From the NCBI RefSeq assembly GCF_018687715.1, contig NC_056755.1, positions 42,978,501 to 43,042,500 on the forward strand: a stretch of 64,000 nt of DNA, read 5' to 3'. Shown in pieces: positions 11,928 to 22,075 of this stretch. This DNA comes from Carya illinoinensis (lineage: Eukaryota; Streptophyta; Magnoliopsida; Fagales; Juglandaceae). A program made the position numbers and the translations under genes. The notes under the pieces are model-generated. The model saw nothing but the letters and a program-made list of their open reading frames with translations. It searched no databases and was not told where the DNA came from. Within the stretch, counting starts at the first letter, position 1. Each line of letters begins with the position of its first letter.

Positions 11928-12058
11928 AATACGTCTCTGGGCAGTAAATCCACATGTCCTTAGGAAATGCACCAAATATTAGGCTTGAAATTTTAGTCGT
12001 CAGTAGGCTTGAATTTCTTAAGGTATGAAAAGTAGTATGTGGTTTTAATACATATATT

Positions 12059-12331
12059 GTGTGTTTCAAGAAGGGACACATGACTCGTGGTAGAATACCT
12101 CGGAATCCTAAGGGAGATAACATTCAAGAGTATCAAAATTGCCCGATGGATGAAGGATTAGCTGAGGTGGTAAGTTTGCTGACCAACGTGTTTAGACATC
12201 CACAACTACGGCAAGTGCACATATCCATTAGAGTATATGCTGTCACTCAGAGAGATGTAGAAGCTGGCGCTCCAGGAACTGCAGGAGCTGGTATCGTCAC
12301 TAGTATTTTACTAGGACCTATGTGTGGTTAA
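12059..12331 (+). pseudogene. Degenerate Ty3/Gypsy gag-protease remnant
   Basis: A 90-codon frame with CFKKGHMTR near its start, a broken CCHC zinc knuckle (C.xx.GH), and RVYAVTQRDVEAG...GIVTSILL near its end. The latter matches the gag-protease junction of plant Gypsy polyproteins (RVYALTxxDA...VVTGTILL type). The downstream sequence to about 13180 is too decayed to read as pol. This places the LARD's ancestry in Ty3/Gypsy, consistent with its 3' end. Not functional. Confidence 0.6.
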
Positions 12332-13180
12332 ACATAGTTAAGGTTGATCTGATTGCAATTGATGGTAGTATTGCATTATTGTTATTTTGGAGTAGGTCAA
12401 GTCATTGGGGTTGGTAAATTGTACATTGTTTGATTCAAACGAGTCATTGTTTCTATTAATTGTGGTGGTGCTTGAGAATTCAGTTTGGAAGCTGAATTGT
12501 TATCCTAGTGGTAAGAGTAACAATTTTCATTAAAAGTGTTATTGTTCATACCAATGTAGATATAGAATACCTTTTAGTAATATGAGAAAGGATATGTATG
12601 ATTGATGAATGGTATTCCACATATTTGGAGAATTGTTTTTATTCTGAGAATACGATGGAAATTGTGTTTGGAAGAGTAATTTGATTAGGAGAAACTTTTG
12701 CCTTAGTAGGATTCATTTATGATAATAGTATTACCATGCCGCCAGTAAATGATTTCTGGCAAAGCACTATCTTTATGGATACATAGATCGATCTTCTTTT
12801 GGAGACTATTATATGGGGAGTAAAATCTTGATCTTGAGGATTTATGTGAACATTAAGAACAAATCATTTAGAGTTAGAATAAGTGATAGCTCATGATGGA
12901 TAGTTATGACAATCATAAGAGAGAAAGTCTCAAGTTTAAGTTATTAAATGGTCAGTTATCGAAGTACCACCTAGGAAGAGGACTGATTGTTGCGATTATA
13001 AAGAAGTAAGTTAGTCCTAGACCAGTAGAACTCCTTGAGGTTTTTATTAACTTGAAGATTACCGAGAGTTTGGATATGCATGATTAAATGCATATTTATA
13101 TGAGTCATTGGATCATGTCATATATATGAAAATCCCTGAAAGAAATAAAATGGAGTACATAAAACATATACCAGAAGATA
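12332..13180. other. Decayed LARD internal region
   Basis: No open frame of note. Probably remnants of Gypsy pol, but I cannot align individual motifs with confidence. Confidence 0.4.
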
Positions 13181-13233
13181 GAAACACAAATATGAATATT
13201 TGTGAAGTATTATTTTATTATCATAAAGCAAAA

Positions 13234-13662
13234 TTACAGAAATTTGAGGCTCTTTGCCTCAATCTTTAAACGTTCTTGCTCTTCAAAAATCTGCATGCCT
13301 CTCCTATTTAAAGGAGTAGCCACTCGAAAAGAAGAGTTAAGCAAAGATTTTAAATCTCTGTTCTCTCGCTTTACTGCTTCTATCTTCATGTTGGATTCCA
13401 TAAGAAGCCTCTGAAGCAGAGAAATACTCTCGTGGAGTTTGTCAACCCCACCAGTCCTGGATTGCAGTCTCTGAGAATATGCGACAATGGCTGATGAGTA
13501 TCGAGTACCGAGACTCACAAGCTCGTAAATAAGTTCATTTTCTGACTTATTAGTCAGATCATTATTTGATTGCATAATAGCACCTATGGAAGAAGCAGAA
13601 ACAACTGGGGAACGAGGTGCAGAATACCTCATGTTTTGGCAATGAGAAGATTGCTGAGCCAT
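13234..13662 (-). CDS. Antisense ORF-C: coiled-coil protein encoded in the LARD
   Basis: 142-aa open frame on the strand opposite the LARD, between the Gypsy remnant and the 3' LTR. It is related along its whole length to ORF-B of the Copia element: shared DLTNKS / NLTNKS, GTRYSSAIVAYSQRLQ (B: GTRYSSSIVAFSQRLQ), LKSLLNSSFR (B: LKSLLDSSFR) and a C-terminal ERLKIEAKSLKF (B: ERLKHEAKNLKF). Residues about 70-105 have heptad-like Leu/Ile spacing typical of a coiled coil. No catalytic motif or membrane segment. In the GTRYSS core the codons differ from ORF-B only synonymously, which argues for past selection on the protein. A TATA box lies about 100 bp upstream. Function unknown. Confidence 0.7.
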   Translation of the reverse strand: MAQQSSHCQNMRYSAPRSPVVSASSIGAIMQSNNDLTNKSENELIYELVSLGTRYSSAIVAYSQRLQSRTGGVDKLHESISLLQRLLMESNMKIEAVKRENRDLKSLLNSSFRVATPLNRRGMQIFEEQERLKIEAKSLKFL

Positions 13663-13930
13663 TGCAAAGCGAGTAAGCAGAAAGAGATTGCAGAGTAAGA
13701 ATGCAGATTAATTTCAGAAAAGTGAAGAACATGAGATGAGAAAGAAGATGAACTGAATAATTCTTTTATAGAGAAAATTATGACGAATCACCTCTCGTGA
13801 ATCATTTCTCTACAAGAGACAAGAGCAATGTAGTATCATAGCTGCGGTGCCTGACAATTACAGAAGAACAAAGTAGTGTCGTAGCTATGCGGCGCCTGAC
13901 AACTACAGAAGACCTATAAAAATCACGCGG
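13663..13930 (-). promoter_or_regulatory. Putative promoter of antisense ORF-C with an imperfect direct repeat
   Basis: On the minus strand CTCTATAAAAGAATTA (13758-13773) is a good TATA box about 100 bp before the ORF-C ATG. Farther upstream, two copies of a block containing TTGTCAGGC(G/A)CCGCA...GCTA(C/T)GA.ACTAC lie at about 13828-13856 and 13871-13902, possibly regulatory. Confidence 0.45.
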
Positions 13931-14206
13931 ATCAGAGTTGTCTGGTCTAAAACAGAGTGCCACCGATTTTGTTAAAAAGAGAGAGGTTAACGGTTTAATT
14001 TTGATGAATTCTTTACTAACTATGGTATTTACAAGAACATTTAAAGTATATCACCTATGCTTTTCTAAAGAAGAGTTTCGGAAGATTAATTACTTAAAGT
14101 TTTAGGTTTGGAGAGTATGTCGTTACAACTTGGCCAACCTTGTGCAAAGAAGTATAATCTAATTGTTGATTAAAGTAAGAGAGTTAAGGAATGACATAAT
14201 CTCAAA

Positions 14207-14259
<53 letters not shown>

Positions 14260-14340
14260 GGGATAGACAATAGGTTGGTAAGCAACACCTCCTCATTAAA
14301 TTGCTACTTCTTATTTAACTCGATTTCGAGGACGAAATTT
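13931..14340. other. LARD internal non-coding region with (TA)n
   Basis: No gene. A pure (TA)n microsatellite at about 14210-14258. ATTTCGAGGACGAAATTT near 14322-14341 is a typical Gypsy 3'-end signature. Confidence 0.6.
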
Positions 14341-14341
14341 T

Positions 14342-14359
14342 TTTTTTAGGAGGGGAGAT
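14342..14359 (+). promoter_or_regulatory. Polypurine tract of the LARD
   Basis: AGGAGGGGAGAT immediately before the 3' LTR start TGTAACAG. Confidence 0.85.
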
Positions 14360-17300
14360 TGTAACAGCCCGCTAGAAATTCAATTGTGAAATTTCTATTA
14401 ACTTTAGGAACCTCGTGAAAACCTCATAAGTTTTCACGAATCCATTAATCGTATAGGTTTTTGTTTAACTATATAGTTAGTGTTATTATTTACTATGGTA
14501 TCATAAGTGTATTTTTGATTATTGGAGATAGTTAGAAGTGTCAAAATGTATTATGGTTTGTGCCATTAGACTCGGAGGGTTATTTAAAGTCTTATGGCGC
14601 AATAACATTTTTTCATATTTTCGGACAAAACGTCTGTTCAAAACTGTAGATATTATTAGATAAAAAGAAATATCTTGAGGTAATTTTCGTGAATATTATT
14701 GGGTAAAAATATTTTGAGTTGATAGATATTATTAGATAAAAATATCTTAAGTTGATTTTTTTTAGATATTATTGGATAGAATATTATAAGATAATCATTT
14801 ATAGATTTTTTTGGGTAGGAGAAAACTACACTTAACTCTCACTCCAGCCTCATCTCTTCCATATCTTATCCACAAGTATCTCCAGCCACCCCTCCCCACG
14901 AAATTATCTTCATTTATGTTTTCCATTGAAAGAATATCAAACACTCTCTCTCGGACAGCTTTTAGGAGTTCTTTTGCACACCCATTTCGAAGCTTTTGTA
15001 AGTATTTTATCATAAAGTCTCCTTCATATAAGTTGTTCCTCTTTGAGTCTAGTTTCCGTAGATGTATTTTTCGTATCATTCCATGGTCATTTGGTCGGTC
15101 AAAAGTATTTTTAACCATGGAAAGGTCATTCTGGGCGTGAATCTGGAGAGTATGTTATAGTTTGGAGTTTTTGACCAAGCTAATGGATAGATATTGGTCC
15201 GAAATTTTTATGGAGTATTGTTAACATGTATATATGACTATTGGTTGAGGATTTTGCATGATTAAAGGTTTTGATGAAAGATTTTCTTAGATTTAGAAAC
15301 TTAGAAACTGGAAGAGGAAAAACAGTTTCTGTTTTGAGAAAGTTTAACTCTTTGGTGGTCTAAACCTATTCTAATAACTTTAATAATTTTATTGGAGGAT
15401 CCTAAGTATCTTATATACATGTTATATTATTATTTTGAAGATATTTGATGTTAGTTTCAAAGATATGAAATTTTATGCAAAGAGATGTTCAAATAAGCTA
15501 AAGTGTGGATATTCTTGGCTAAATTTATGTTTTGGTTAATTTCTAACCATGTGATCTTGAATTAGAAGCTTATATATGTTTTAGGACATCTTTTTAAACC
15601 ATGTGATGGTTTGGTTTGAAGATCATATAATTATAAGTCATAGATCAAGAGAATTATCAAAACTAGTTGAGGAAAAAGTTTCTATTTTTGGACTAAGTGT
15701 AAAACCAAAAACTCCAAATGTTATTTTGTGATTTTGGTGACTTTAGATTGATGATTTAAAGCATGGTTGATGTTAGGATGATATTATGAATATGTTAGAA
15801 GTAAGATTTGATTTTTGAAATTCTTGGAGATATTTTGATTTAAGGTCAAAATTTATGATTCAAGTGCTTAGATCTTTTTATAAAAAAGTTTGGTGTTAAT
15901 TATTAGCTTTTTCTAAATGGATGTTTTAAGTATGGTTTTGAACTTAGAATTGGAAGATATTTGTTGCAAAATTTTGGTTTAAGCATGAGTTTTGAAGTTG
16001 GAAGGAATTGCAACAAAAATCAAGGGAAATGGCCTATGGATGTTTCGGCCATAGTGTGTTTTCCATAGTTGTGTTTTGTTTTAAATTTTTCTGAGTTGAT
16101 ATTTAAGTTTAGGACAAAATTTATATGAGGAATGTAAATTTTGGAAACTTTTGGAGTTAGTATGCAAAATCCTTAAGTTATGGGTAAAACGGTCATTTTC
16201 CCACATGTAGAGAGTAAAATGAAAATTTTACTCTTTAAGTTATTATTTTCCATATTTCAAATTATTAGTGATTTAGTTCTAACTTTTAGAATCACTAATT
16301 ACAGTTCCTCATGATCGCACTTGAAGTTTTATAAGAATCGCGGAGATCGAGGTAAGTTAGCTTTTAACTTACTAGCAGTCTACTATGTATGTGTGCTAAG
16401 TAAAAGAACTACAGTGTATGTATGTATGTATGTTATCATATGTGTCATGCCATGTCAAGTTATCATGTAATTGTCTATTATACAGAATTTATTCTGTCAT
16501 CAATTTTTATCTGTTACATAATATATTCTGTTATGTATTACTGTACATTACAAGTACGTCATGCTAAGTATGTCATCTATTACATGTAAGTCAAATCATG
16601 TAATATTCACTGTTGCAAGTATGTCATGTTAAATATGTTGTCTATTATATGTTATGCCATGTTACGAAATGTTTCTATCTCAAGTTGGTCATGTATTCTA
16701 AGTTATGTTCAAGTCACGTTATGTTACGTCAGGACTTCAGTCCTTTCGTATTCCAGTCACATTTCATCTTGAGTACATTATGATGTGTAGAATACATGGG
16801 GCCACAACAACTGTGGAGTATGTATATAACTACAATTGTGATGCGTAAAATACATGGGGCCACAACAACTGTGGAGTATGTATTTTTCATGTTAAGTCAA
16901 GTTTGTGTAGAATACATGGGGCCACAACAACTGTGGAGTATGTATTTTTAAATGTTAAGTCAAGTTTGTGTAGAATACATGGAGCCACAACAACTGTGGA
17001 GTATGTATTTAACTACAAATGTGATGCGTAAAATACATGGGGCCACAACAACTGTGGAGTATGTATTTTTCATGTTAAGTCAAGTTTGTGTAGAATACAT
17101 GGGGCCACAACAACTGTGGAGTATGTATTTTTAATGTTAAGTCAAGTTTGTGAAGAATACATGGGGCCACAACAACCGTGGAGTATGTATTTACACGTAG
17201 AATACATAGGGCCACAACAACTGTGGAGTATGTATTTTTCATGTTAATTCAAGTTTCAGAGCAAGTTCATGCTAAGTCAAGTTTCAGATCAAGTTCATGT

Positions 17301-17922
17301 CAAGTCAAATTCAATTCATGATTCAATTTAAGCTATGTCAATTATGCTATGTTGTACGCTAAGTTATGCTTTAATTACTTATGAATTTGATTATGCATTT
17401 ATGCTTTTACTGTCATACATGCATCATTAGTCTGTATGGAAGTTTTTTGTTAACTTGCTGAGATTTGTAATCAAATCTCACTGCGGTAGTCCCAACTACC
17501 ATTCCCCCCGAATGGTAGATCTTGTTACAGGACCTGAAGGAGGATCAGGAGCTGACCAACTAGACACAGTCGACTGAACGACGGTGCGTCATTAATGTTA
17601 ATATAGTAGTTAAATTACTACTTGTACGATGGAGTTGCATCTCCAGTACTTTTGGATCATAACTATTTTGGAATAGTGCTGTGATCTTAGTTATTTAATG
17701 GATCTTTATGTATGAAGTATGTTTTAAGTATTGGGATATTTTCAGTTTGGTGCATAGTATTGCTAAAGAAAAAATTTATCCGCTGCGAATATTGCATAAT
17801 GTTAGATGCATGTTAGGATTATTGCATCTTATATGTCATGAACGGGGGCAGGTAACCTTGTGTTGCATGTCTCGACGCTTCAAATGTCCGTCCGATCCCA
17901 AACGGAATTTGGGGGCGTCACA
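14360..17922 (+). repeat. 3' LTR of the LARD
   Basis: 3,563 bp, collinear with 8350-11912 at a constant 6,010-bp offset without indels. The differences I found by eye are all transitions. Contains the same antisense frame (14795-15118) and hairpin minisatellite (16787-17237). Confidence 0.95.
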
Positions 17923-17927
17923 CTGCC

Positions 17928-18197
17928 TCTGTTACGATCATGTCTCGAAGGTTAATGGCGAGGGTGAGTGAGATTGATCATCTTAACATGCAAATATCTG
18001 AGTTACGACAGAAGCTTGCTAATAAGGATAGTGAGAATAAAAGGCTAAAGCAAGAAAACCAAGAGTTGAAAAAATTTGCAGATTGGTATGCTCATGATCT
18101 GCAACCACGAATAGATGAGCTGGAACGAGAAAGGGTTCAGATACAAGGTCAACATCGGCAGATAACAGCAGAGGTTCATCGTTTACTAGAAAAATAG
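17928..18197 (+). pseudogene. Antisense ORF-A, C-terminal half
   Basis: Continues ORF-A in phase directly after the CTGCC duplication, through an ATG at 17940 to a TAG at 18195. The half is strongly coiled-coil: SELRQKLANKDSENKRLKQ and further Leu/Lys/Glu heptads up to EVHRLLEK. Its beginning (SRRLMARVSEIDHL) aligns with SQRLQAKNHEVEKL of ORF-B. If translated alone from 17940 it would give an 85-aa coiled-coil peptide, but it has lost its promoter to the LARD unless LARD transcription reads through. Confidence 0.65.
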
Positions 18198-18440
18198 GGA
18201 CAATCTACTGTTAATCTCGCTGGCTTAATAAGAAAACTTTTGACAATGTGTGTCCAGCATATCTTGTATTTCTTTTGACTAAATAAGATTTGAAGAGAAA
18301 ATAGTTTGTCTTATTCTTTATGCTATCTCTATAAAATCAGTCCTGAAGTTCATCCAATCCGCATCAAGTTTTCATCTCATCTCTATAACTCATCTGCATT
18401 CTTTCAGCATTCTCGTTTTAAGCCTTCTATTCTTTTCTCA
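18198..18440 (+). promoter_or_regulatory. Promoter and leader of antisense ORF-B
   Basis: TATA box CTCTATAAAATC at 18327-18338, about 105 bp upstream of the ORF-B ATG at 18441, followed by a CT-rich leader typical of plant 5' UTRs. Promoter activity is inferred. Confidence 0.5.
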
Positions 18441-18878
18441 ATGGCTCATTCTTCTAACATTTCTCTAGATCCATCCATGAGGCATTCTGCATCTCAACCT
18501 CCTGTTCTTTCTGCAGCTACCATTGGTGCCATGTTGCAGCAAGAAAATAATAATCTGACTAATAAGTCAGATTCTGATGCTATTTATGACTTGGTGAGTT
18601 TTGGGACTCGCTACTCTTCCTCTATTGTGGCTTTTTCTCAGCGGCTACAAGCCAAAAATCACGAAGTTGAAAAGCTCAAAGAACAAATTGCTGTACTTCA
18701 ACAAATTGTTCAAGAGTCTCACACAAGGGAAGGAATCATTCGGCAGAAGAATAAACAGTTGAAATCTTTATTAGATTCTTCATTCCGCTTGCCGGTTTCC
18801 ATGAATAAGAATGACATGATATTGTATGAAGAGAATGAGCGTCTCAAACATGAGGCTAAGAATCTCAAATTTATGTAA
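18441..18878 (+). CDS. Antisense ORF-B: coiled-coil protein encoded opposite Copia pol
   Basis: 145-aa intact open frame ending 49 bp from, and converging on, the 3' end of pol. I chose the ATG at 18441 rather than the in-frame ATG at 18306, because 18306 lies upstream of the TATA box and homology to ORF-A and ORF-C starts at MAxx. Conserved core GTRYSSSIVAFSQRLQ at residues 55-70, coiled coil at about 73-112, then LKSLLDSSFR and a C-terminal ENERLKHEAKNLKF. No signal peptide, membrane segment or enzyme motif. Related proteins are ORF-A next door and ORF-C in the LARD. Antisense extra ORFs are known in some plant LTR elements (for example gene 23 of Grande), but I cannot link this family to a described one. 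Function unknown. Confidence 0.75.
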   Translation: MAHSSNISLDPSMRHSASQPPVLSAATIGAMLQQENNNLTNKSDSDAIYDLVSFGTRYSSSIVAFSQRLQAKNHEVEKLKEQIAVLQQIVQESHTREGIIRQKNKQLKSLLDSSFRLPVSMNKNDMILYEENERLKHEAKNLKFM

Positions 18879-18927
18879 AAGTATTAAAAAAAATCTATCT
18901 CTATTTTTATTGATTCTGGTCTATCTT

Positions 18928-21744
18928 TTAAGAGATATTCATAGCATGCATCATACCTATTTCTCTTCTGATCATACATAATCTATCTTCTGGTAAAGGT
19001 TTTGTGAAAATATCTGCTAACTGATCGTGTGTGTTTGTGAACTCTAACATTATATCACCTTTTTGCACATGATCTCGAAGAAAATGATACCTTATTTCAA
19101 TATGCTTAGTTCTAGAATGTTGTATTGGGTTCTTTGAAAGATTTATAGCACTTGTATTATCACATTTGATTGGAATGTGATTATACATGAGTTTAAAATC
19201 TTCAAGTTGTTGCTTCATGTAGAGAACTTGAGCACAACAACTACCCGCAGCAACATATTCTGCCTCAGCAGTAGATAGTGCAACAGAATTTTGTTTTTTA
19301 CTAAACCAGGAAACTAATGCATGACCTAAGAAATGGCATGCTCCACTAGTGCTTTTTCGATCTATTTTACAGCCAGCATAATCTGCATCTGTGTAGCTGA
19401 TTAGATCGAAAGATGTGTGCTTAGGGTACCATAACCCTAGGTTAATTGTACCACTAAGATATCTAAGAATGCGCTTAACTGCAATTAAATGTGATTCTTT
19501 TGGAGATGATTGAAAACGTGCACATAAGCACACACTAAACATAATATCTGGTCTACTGGCTGTTAAATATAATAAGCTACCAATCATACCTCGATATATC
19601 TTCAAGTCAACTGGCTTACCGGATTCATCTTTATCAAGTTTAGTTGATGGGCTCATTGGTGTTCCAATTTCCTTGGCATTTTCCATCCCAAACTTCTTCA
19701 GTAATTCCTTAATATATTTTGATTGATTGATGAATGTCCCACTTTTTGCTTGCTTAATTTGCAATCCGAGAAAGAATGTAAGTTCACCCATCATGCTCAT
19801 CTCAAATTCTTCCTGCATAGTCTTAGCAAAAACTTGACACATATTTTCATTAGTAGCACCGAATATTATATCATCAACATAAATCTGAATCAAAAGAATA
19901 TCATCATTTTCATATTTAATGAAAAGAGTTGTGTCGATTTTTCCTCTTGAAAAACCTTTTTCAATCAAGAAACCACTGAGTCTCTCGTACCAAGCTCTAG
20001 GAGCTTGTTTAAGTCCATATAGTGCTTTTGTGAGTTTGAAAACATGATTTGGGGAAATATGATTTTCAAAACCTGGAGGTTGCTCAACATATACCTCTTC
20101 ATTTATAAAACCATTTAAGAAAGCACTTTTAACATCCATTTGAAAAAGTTTGAAATCTTTATAACAAGCATATGCAAGTAGCATTCGAATAGCTTCTAAT
20201 CTTGCGACAGGTGCATATGTCTCATCATAATCGATTCCTTCTTCTTGATTAAAACCTTGGGCTACAAGTCGAGCCTTATTTCTAGTAATGACTCCAGACT
20301 CATCTTTCTTGTTTCTAAAAACCCATTTTGTTCCAATAATAGTATAATTTTTGGGTCTAGGAACAAGTGTCCAAACATCATTTCTGTCAAATTGATTCAA
20401 CTCTTCTTGCATAGCTAGAATCCAAGATTCATCAAGAAGTGCGTCATCAATATTTTTTGGTTCAATTTGAGATAGAAAAGCAGTATGATTACAAATATTT
20501 CTAAGAGATGATCGAGTACTTACACCTTGTGAAGGTTCTCCCAAAATTTGTTCCACTGGATGATCTTTCACAAATTTCCACTGTTTGGTTGCATCTTGTA
20601 TTAAATTTTGATGATCTTTCCTGATGGCTCCATGTTGAACTTCCTCTATTGCTTTCTCTTTGTTGAGATTGAGACTTTCTGTGTTATTTATACCTTCTAT
20701 TTCTTCATCAATAGATTTCTTGGAGAGTGGAGAATTAGATTCATCAAATACTACATGCATAGATTCTTGTACAGTCAAAGTCTTTTTGTTGAATACTCTA
20801 TAAGCTTTACTATTAGTAGAATACCCGAGAAAAATACCTTCATCAGATTTTGCATCAAACTTGCCTAAATTATCTCTGTCATTCAAAATAAAACATTTGC
20901 ATCCAAATACATGAAAGTAACCAATGTTGGGCTTTTTCTCATTCCAAAGCTCATAGGGGGTTTTATCTAATTTAGACCTTAACATAACTCTATTTATAAC
21001 ATAACATGCAGTACTTACCGCTTCGGCCCAAAAATAACTAGGCAAGTTGTTCTCATTGAGCATTGTTCTTGCCATCTCTTGAAGAGATCTATTTTTCCTC
21101 TCTACTACCCCATTTTGTTGAGGAGTTCGAGGAGCAGAAAAATTATGAATAAAACCGTTTTCATCACAAAATGTTTCAATATTTTTATTAACAAACTCTT
21201 TTCCCCTATCACTTCGGATACTTAAAATAGTATAGCCCTTTTCATTTTGAATTCTCTTGCATAACTTGGTAAAGGCATTATGTGCCTCATCTTTATGAGC
21301 AAGAAAGATGACCCAAGTATATCTAGAGAAATCATCAACAATAACAAATGCATAATATTTTCCTCCTAGACTTGCAACTCTATTTGGTCCAAAAAGATCC
21401 ATGTGTATCAGTTGCAATGGTCTAGTAGTGGAAATATGTTTCTTAGTTTTAAAAGAAGTTTTTGTTTGTTTACTAAATTGACATGCATCACAAATTTTGT
21501 CTTTAAGAAAATATGTTTTTGGTAAACCTCTCACAAGATCATTTTTTGAAAGTTTGGAAATAAGTTCCATGTTGGCATGACCTAGTCTTCTATGCCATAA
21601 CCAACTAGTTTCATTTTGATCTGACAGGCAAATAGCATCTTGTGAAGTAATTTCTTCAAAATCAATTGTATAAACATTATTGTTTCTAAAAGCAATAAAA
21701 CAAATATTATAATCATGATCATTCAAAATAATGCATTTATCCAT
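18928..21744 (-). CDS. pol: Copia pol: integrase, reverse transcriptase, RNase H (SIRE-like)
   Basis: 938 aa, uninterrupted. GAG-pre-integrase zinc motif [12 protein letters not shown]...CDACQ (residues about 48-88). Integrase catalytic D116, D179 and E215 in HMDLFGP, IRSDRG and QNGVVERKN. Reverse transcriptase from about 455, with [18 protein letters not shown] and the YVDD active site at 622-625. RNase H near the C-terminus with [33 protein letters not shown] and [13 protein letters not shown]. It copies element RNA and integrates the cDNA. The first Met is internal to the polyprotein: the frame continues upstream into the protease, from which a TGA at 21763-21765 separates it. The domains look intact, but the polyprotein as a whole is broken. 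Confidence 0.93.
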   Translation of the reverse strand: MDKCIILNDHDYNICFIAFRNNNVYTIDFEEITSQDAICLSDQNETSWLWHRRLGHANMELISKLSKNDLVRGLPKTYFLKDKICDACQFSKQTKTSFKTKKHISTTRPLQLIHMDLFGPNRVASLGGKYYAFVIVDDFSRYTWVIFLAHKDEAHNAFTKLCKRIQNEKGYTILSIRSDRGKEFVNKNIETFCDENGFIHNFSAPRTPQQNGVVERKNRSLQEMARTMLNENNLPSYFWAEAVSTACYVINRVMLRSKLDKTPYELWNEKKPNIGYFHVFGCKCFILNDRDNLGKFDAKSDEGIFLGYSTNSKAYRVFNKKTLTVQESMHVVFDESNSPLSKKSIDEEIEGINNTESLNLNKEKAIEEVQHGAIRKDHQNLIQDATKQWKFVKDHPVEQILGEPSQGVSTRSSLRNICNHTAFLSQIEPKNIDDALLDESWILAMQEELNQFDRNDVWTLVPRPKNYTIIGTKWVFRNKKDESGVITRNKARLVAQGFNQEEGIDYDETYAPVARLEAIRMLLAYACYKDFKLFQMDVKSAFLNGFINEEVYVEQPPGFENHISPNHVFKLTKALYGLKQAPRAWYERLSGFLIEKGFSRGKIDTTLFIKYENDDILLIQIYVDDIIFGATNENMCQVFAKTMQEEFEMSMMGELTFFLGLQIKQAKSGTFINQSKYIKELLKKFGMENAKEIGTPMSPSTKLDKDESGKPVDLKIYRGMIGSLLYLTASRPDIMFSVCLCARFQSSPKESHLIAVKRILRYLSGTINLGLWYPKHTSFDLISYTDADYAGCKIDRKSTSGACHFLGHALVSWFSKKQNSVALSTAEAEYVAAGSCCAQVLYMKQQLEDFKLMYNHIPIKCDNTSAINLSKNPIQHSRTKHIEIRYHFLRDHVQKGDIMLEFTNTHDQLADIFTKPLPEDRLCMIRREIGMMHAMNIS

Positions 21745-21762
21745 TTTAAAAGTAACTGTAAA

Positions 21763-22017
21763 TCATTTATCACATAATTGACTTATGCTCAAAAGATTAT
21801 GTTTTAAACCTTCAACAAGTAGAACATCTTCAATTTTGAGAGAAGATTCATTACCAATTTTACCTATTCCCACGATCTTCCCTTTCGAGTTGTCTCCAAA
21901 TGTCACGTGTCCTTCTTCTTTAGATCTAAGATCAAAGAACTTAGTCTTGTCTCCCGTCATGTGTCTTGAACATCCACTATCTAAAAACCACTTATTTTTG
22001 CTTGTGGATGACTTCAT
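21763..22017 (-). pseudogene. Copia aspartic protease segment, separated by stops
   Basis: 84 codons containing WFLDSGCSRHMTG, the Copia protease active site, and ending at LLSISQLCDK followed by TGA at 21763-21765, where related polyproteins continue with a Gly. It shares the pol reading frame. Upstream, a stop and a frame change in the gap 22018-22075 separate it from gag. The parts are therefore inactive as a single gag-pol polyprotein unless read-through occurs. Confidence 0.85.
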
Positions 22018-22075
22018 GCATACCTATAAAAACAATTAAAATGATTTTTCTTGGTACCCAAGTTCTTTGGGTCCT

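Larger units (their letters stand above)
8350..17922 (+). mobile_element. Nested LARD-like, Ty3/Gypsy-derived LTR element
   Basis: 9,573-bp element with 3,563-bp direct LTRs (8350-11912 and 14360-17922) that differ at about four positions by eye, and a target duplication CTGCC at 8345-8349 and 17923-17927. The internal region is only 2,447 bp. It has a tRNA-Met-type PBS, remnants of a Gypsy gag-protease region, one antisense ORF and a PPT preceded by TTTCGAGGACGAAATTTT, a signature of the 3' end of plant Tekay/Del-type Gypsy elements. No RT or integrase is present, so it must be mobilised in trans. Confidence 0.93.

Noticed and set aside
8350..17922. A 3.5-kb direct segmental duplication of anonymous DNA
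   Set aside because: A PBS after the first copy, a PPT before the second, TG...CA termini and a 5-bp target duplication show they are LTRs.
19723..20868. Plus-strand frames opposite Copia pol
   Set aside because: Shadows of the conserved pol coding strand, with no relation to the antisense ORF family.
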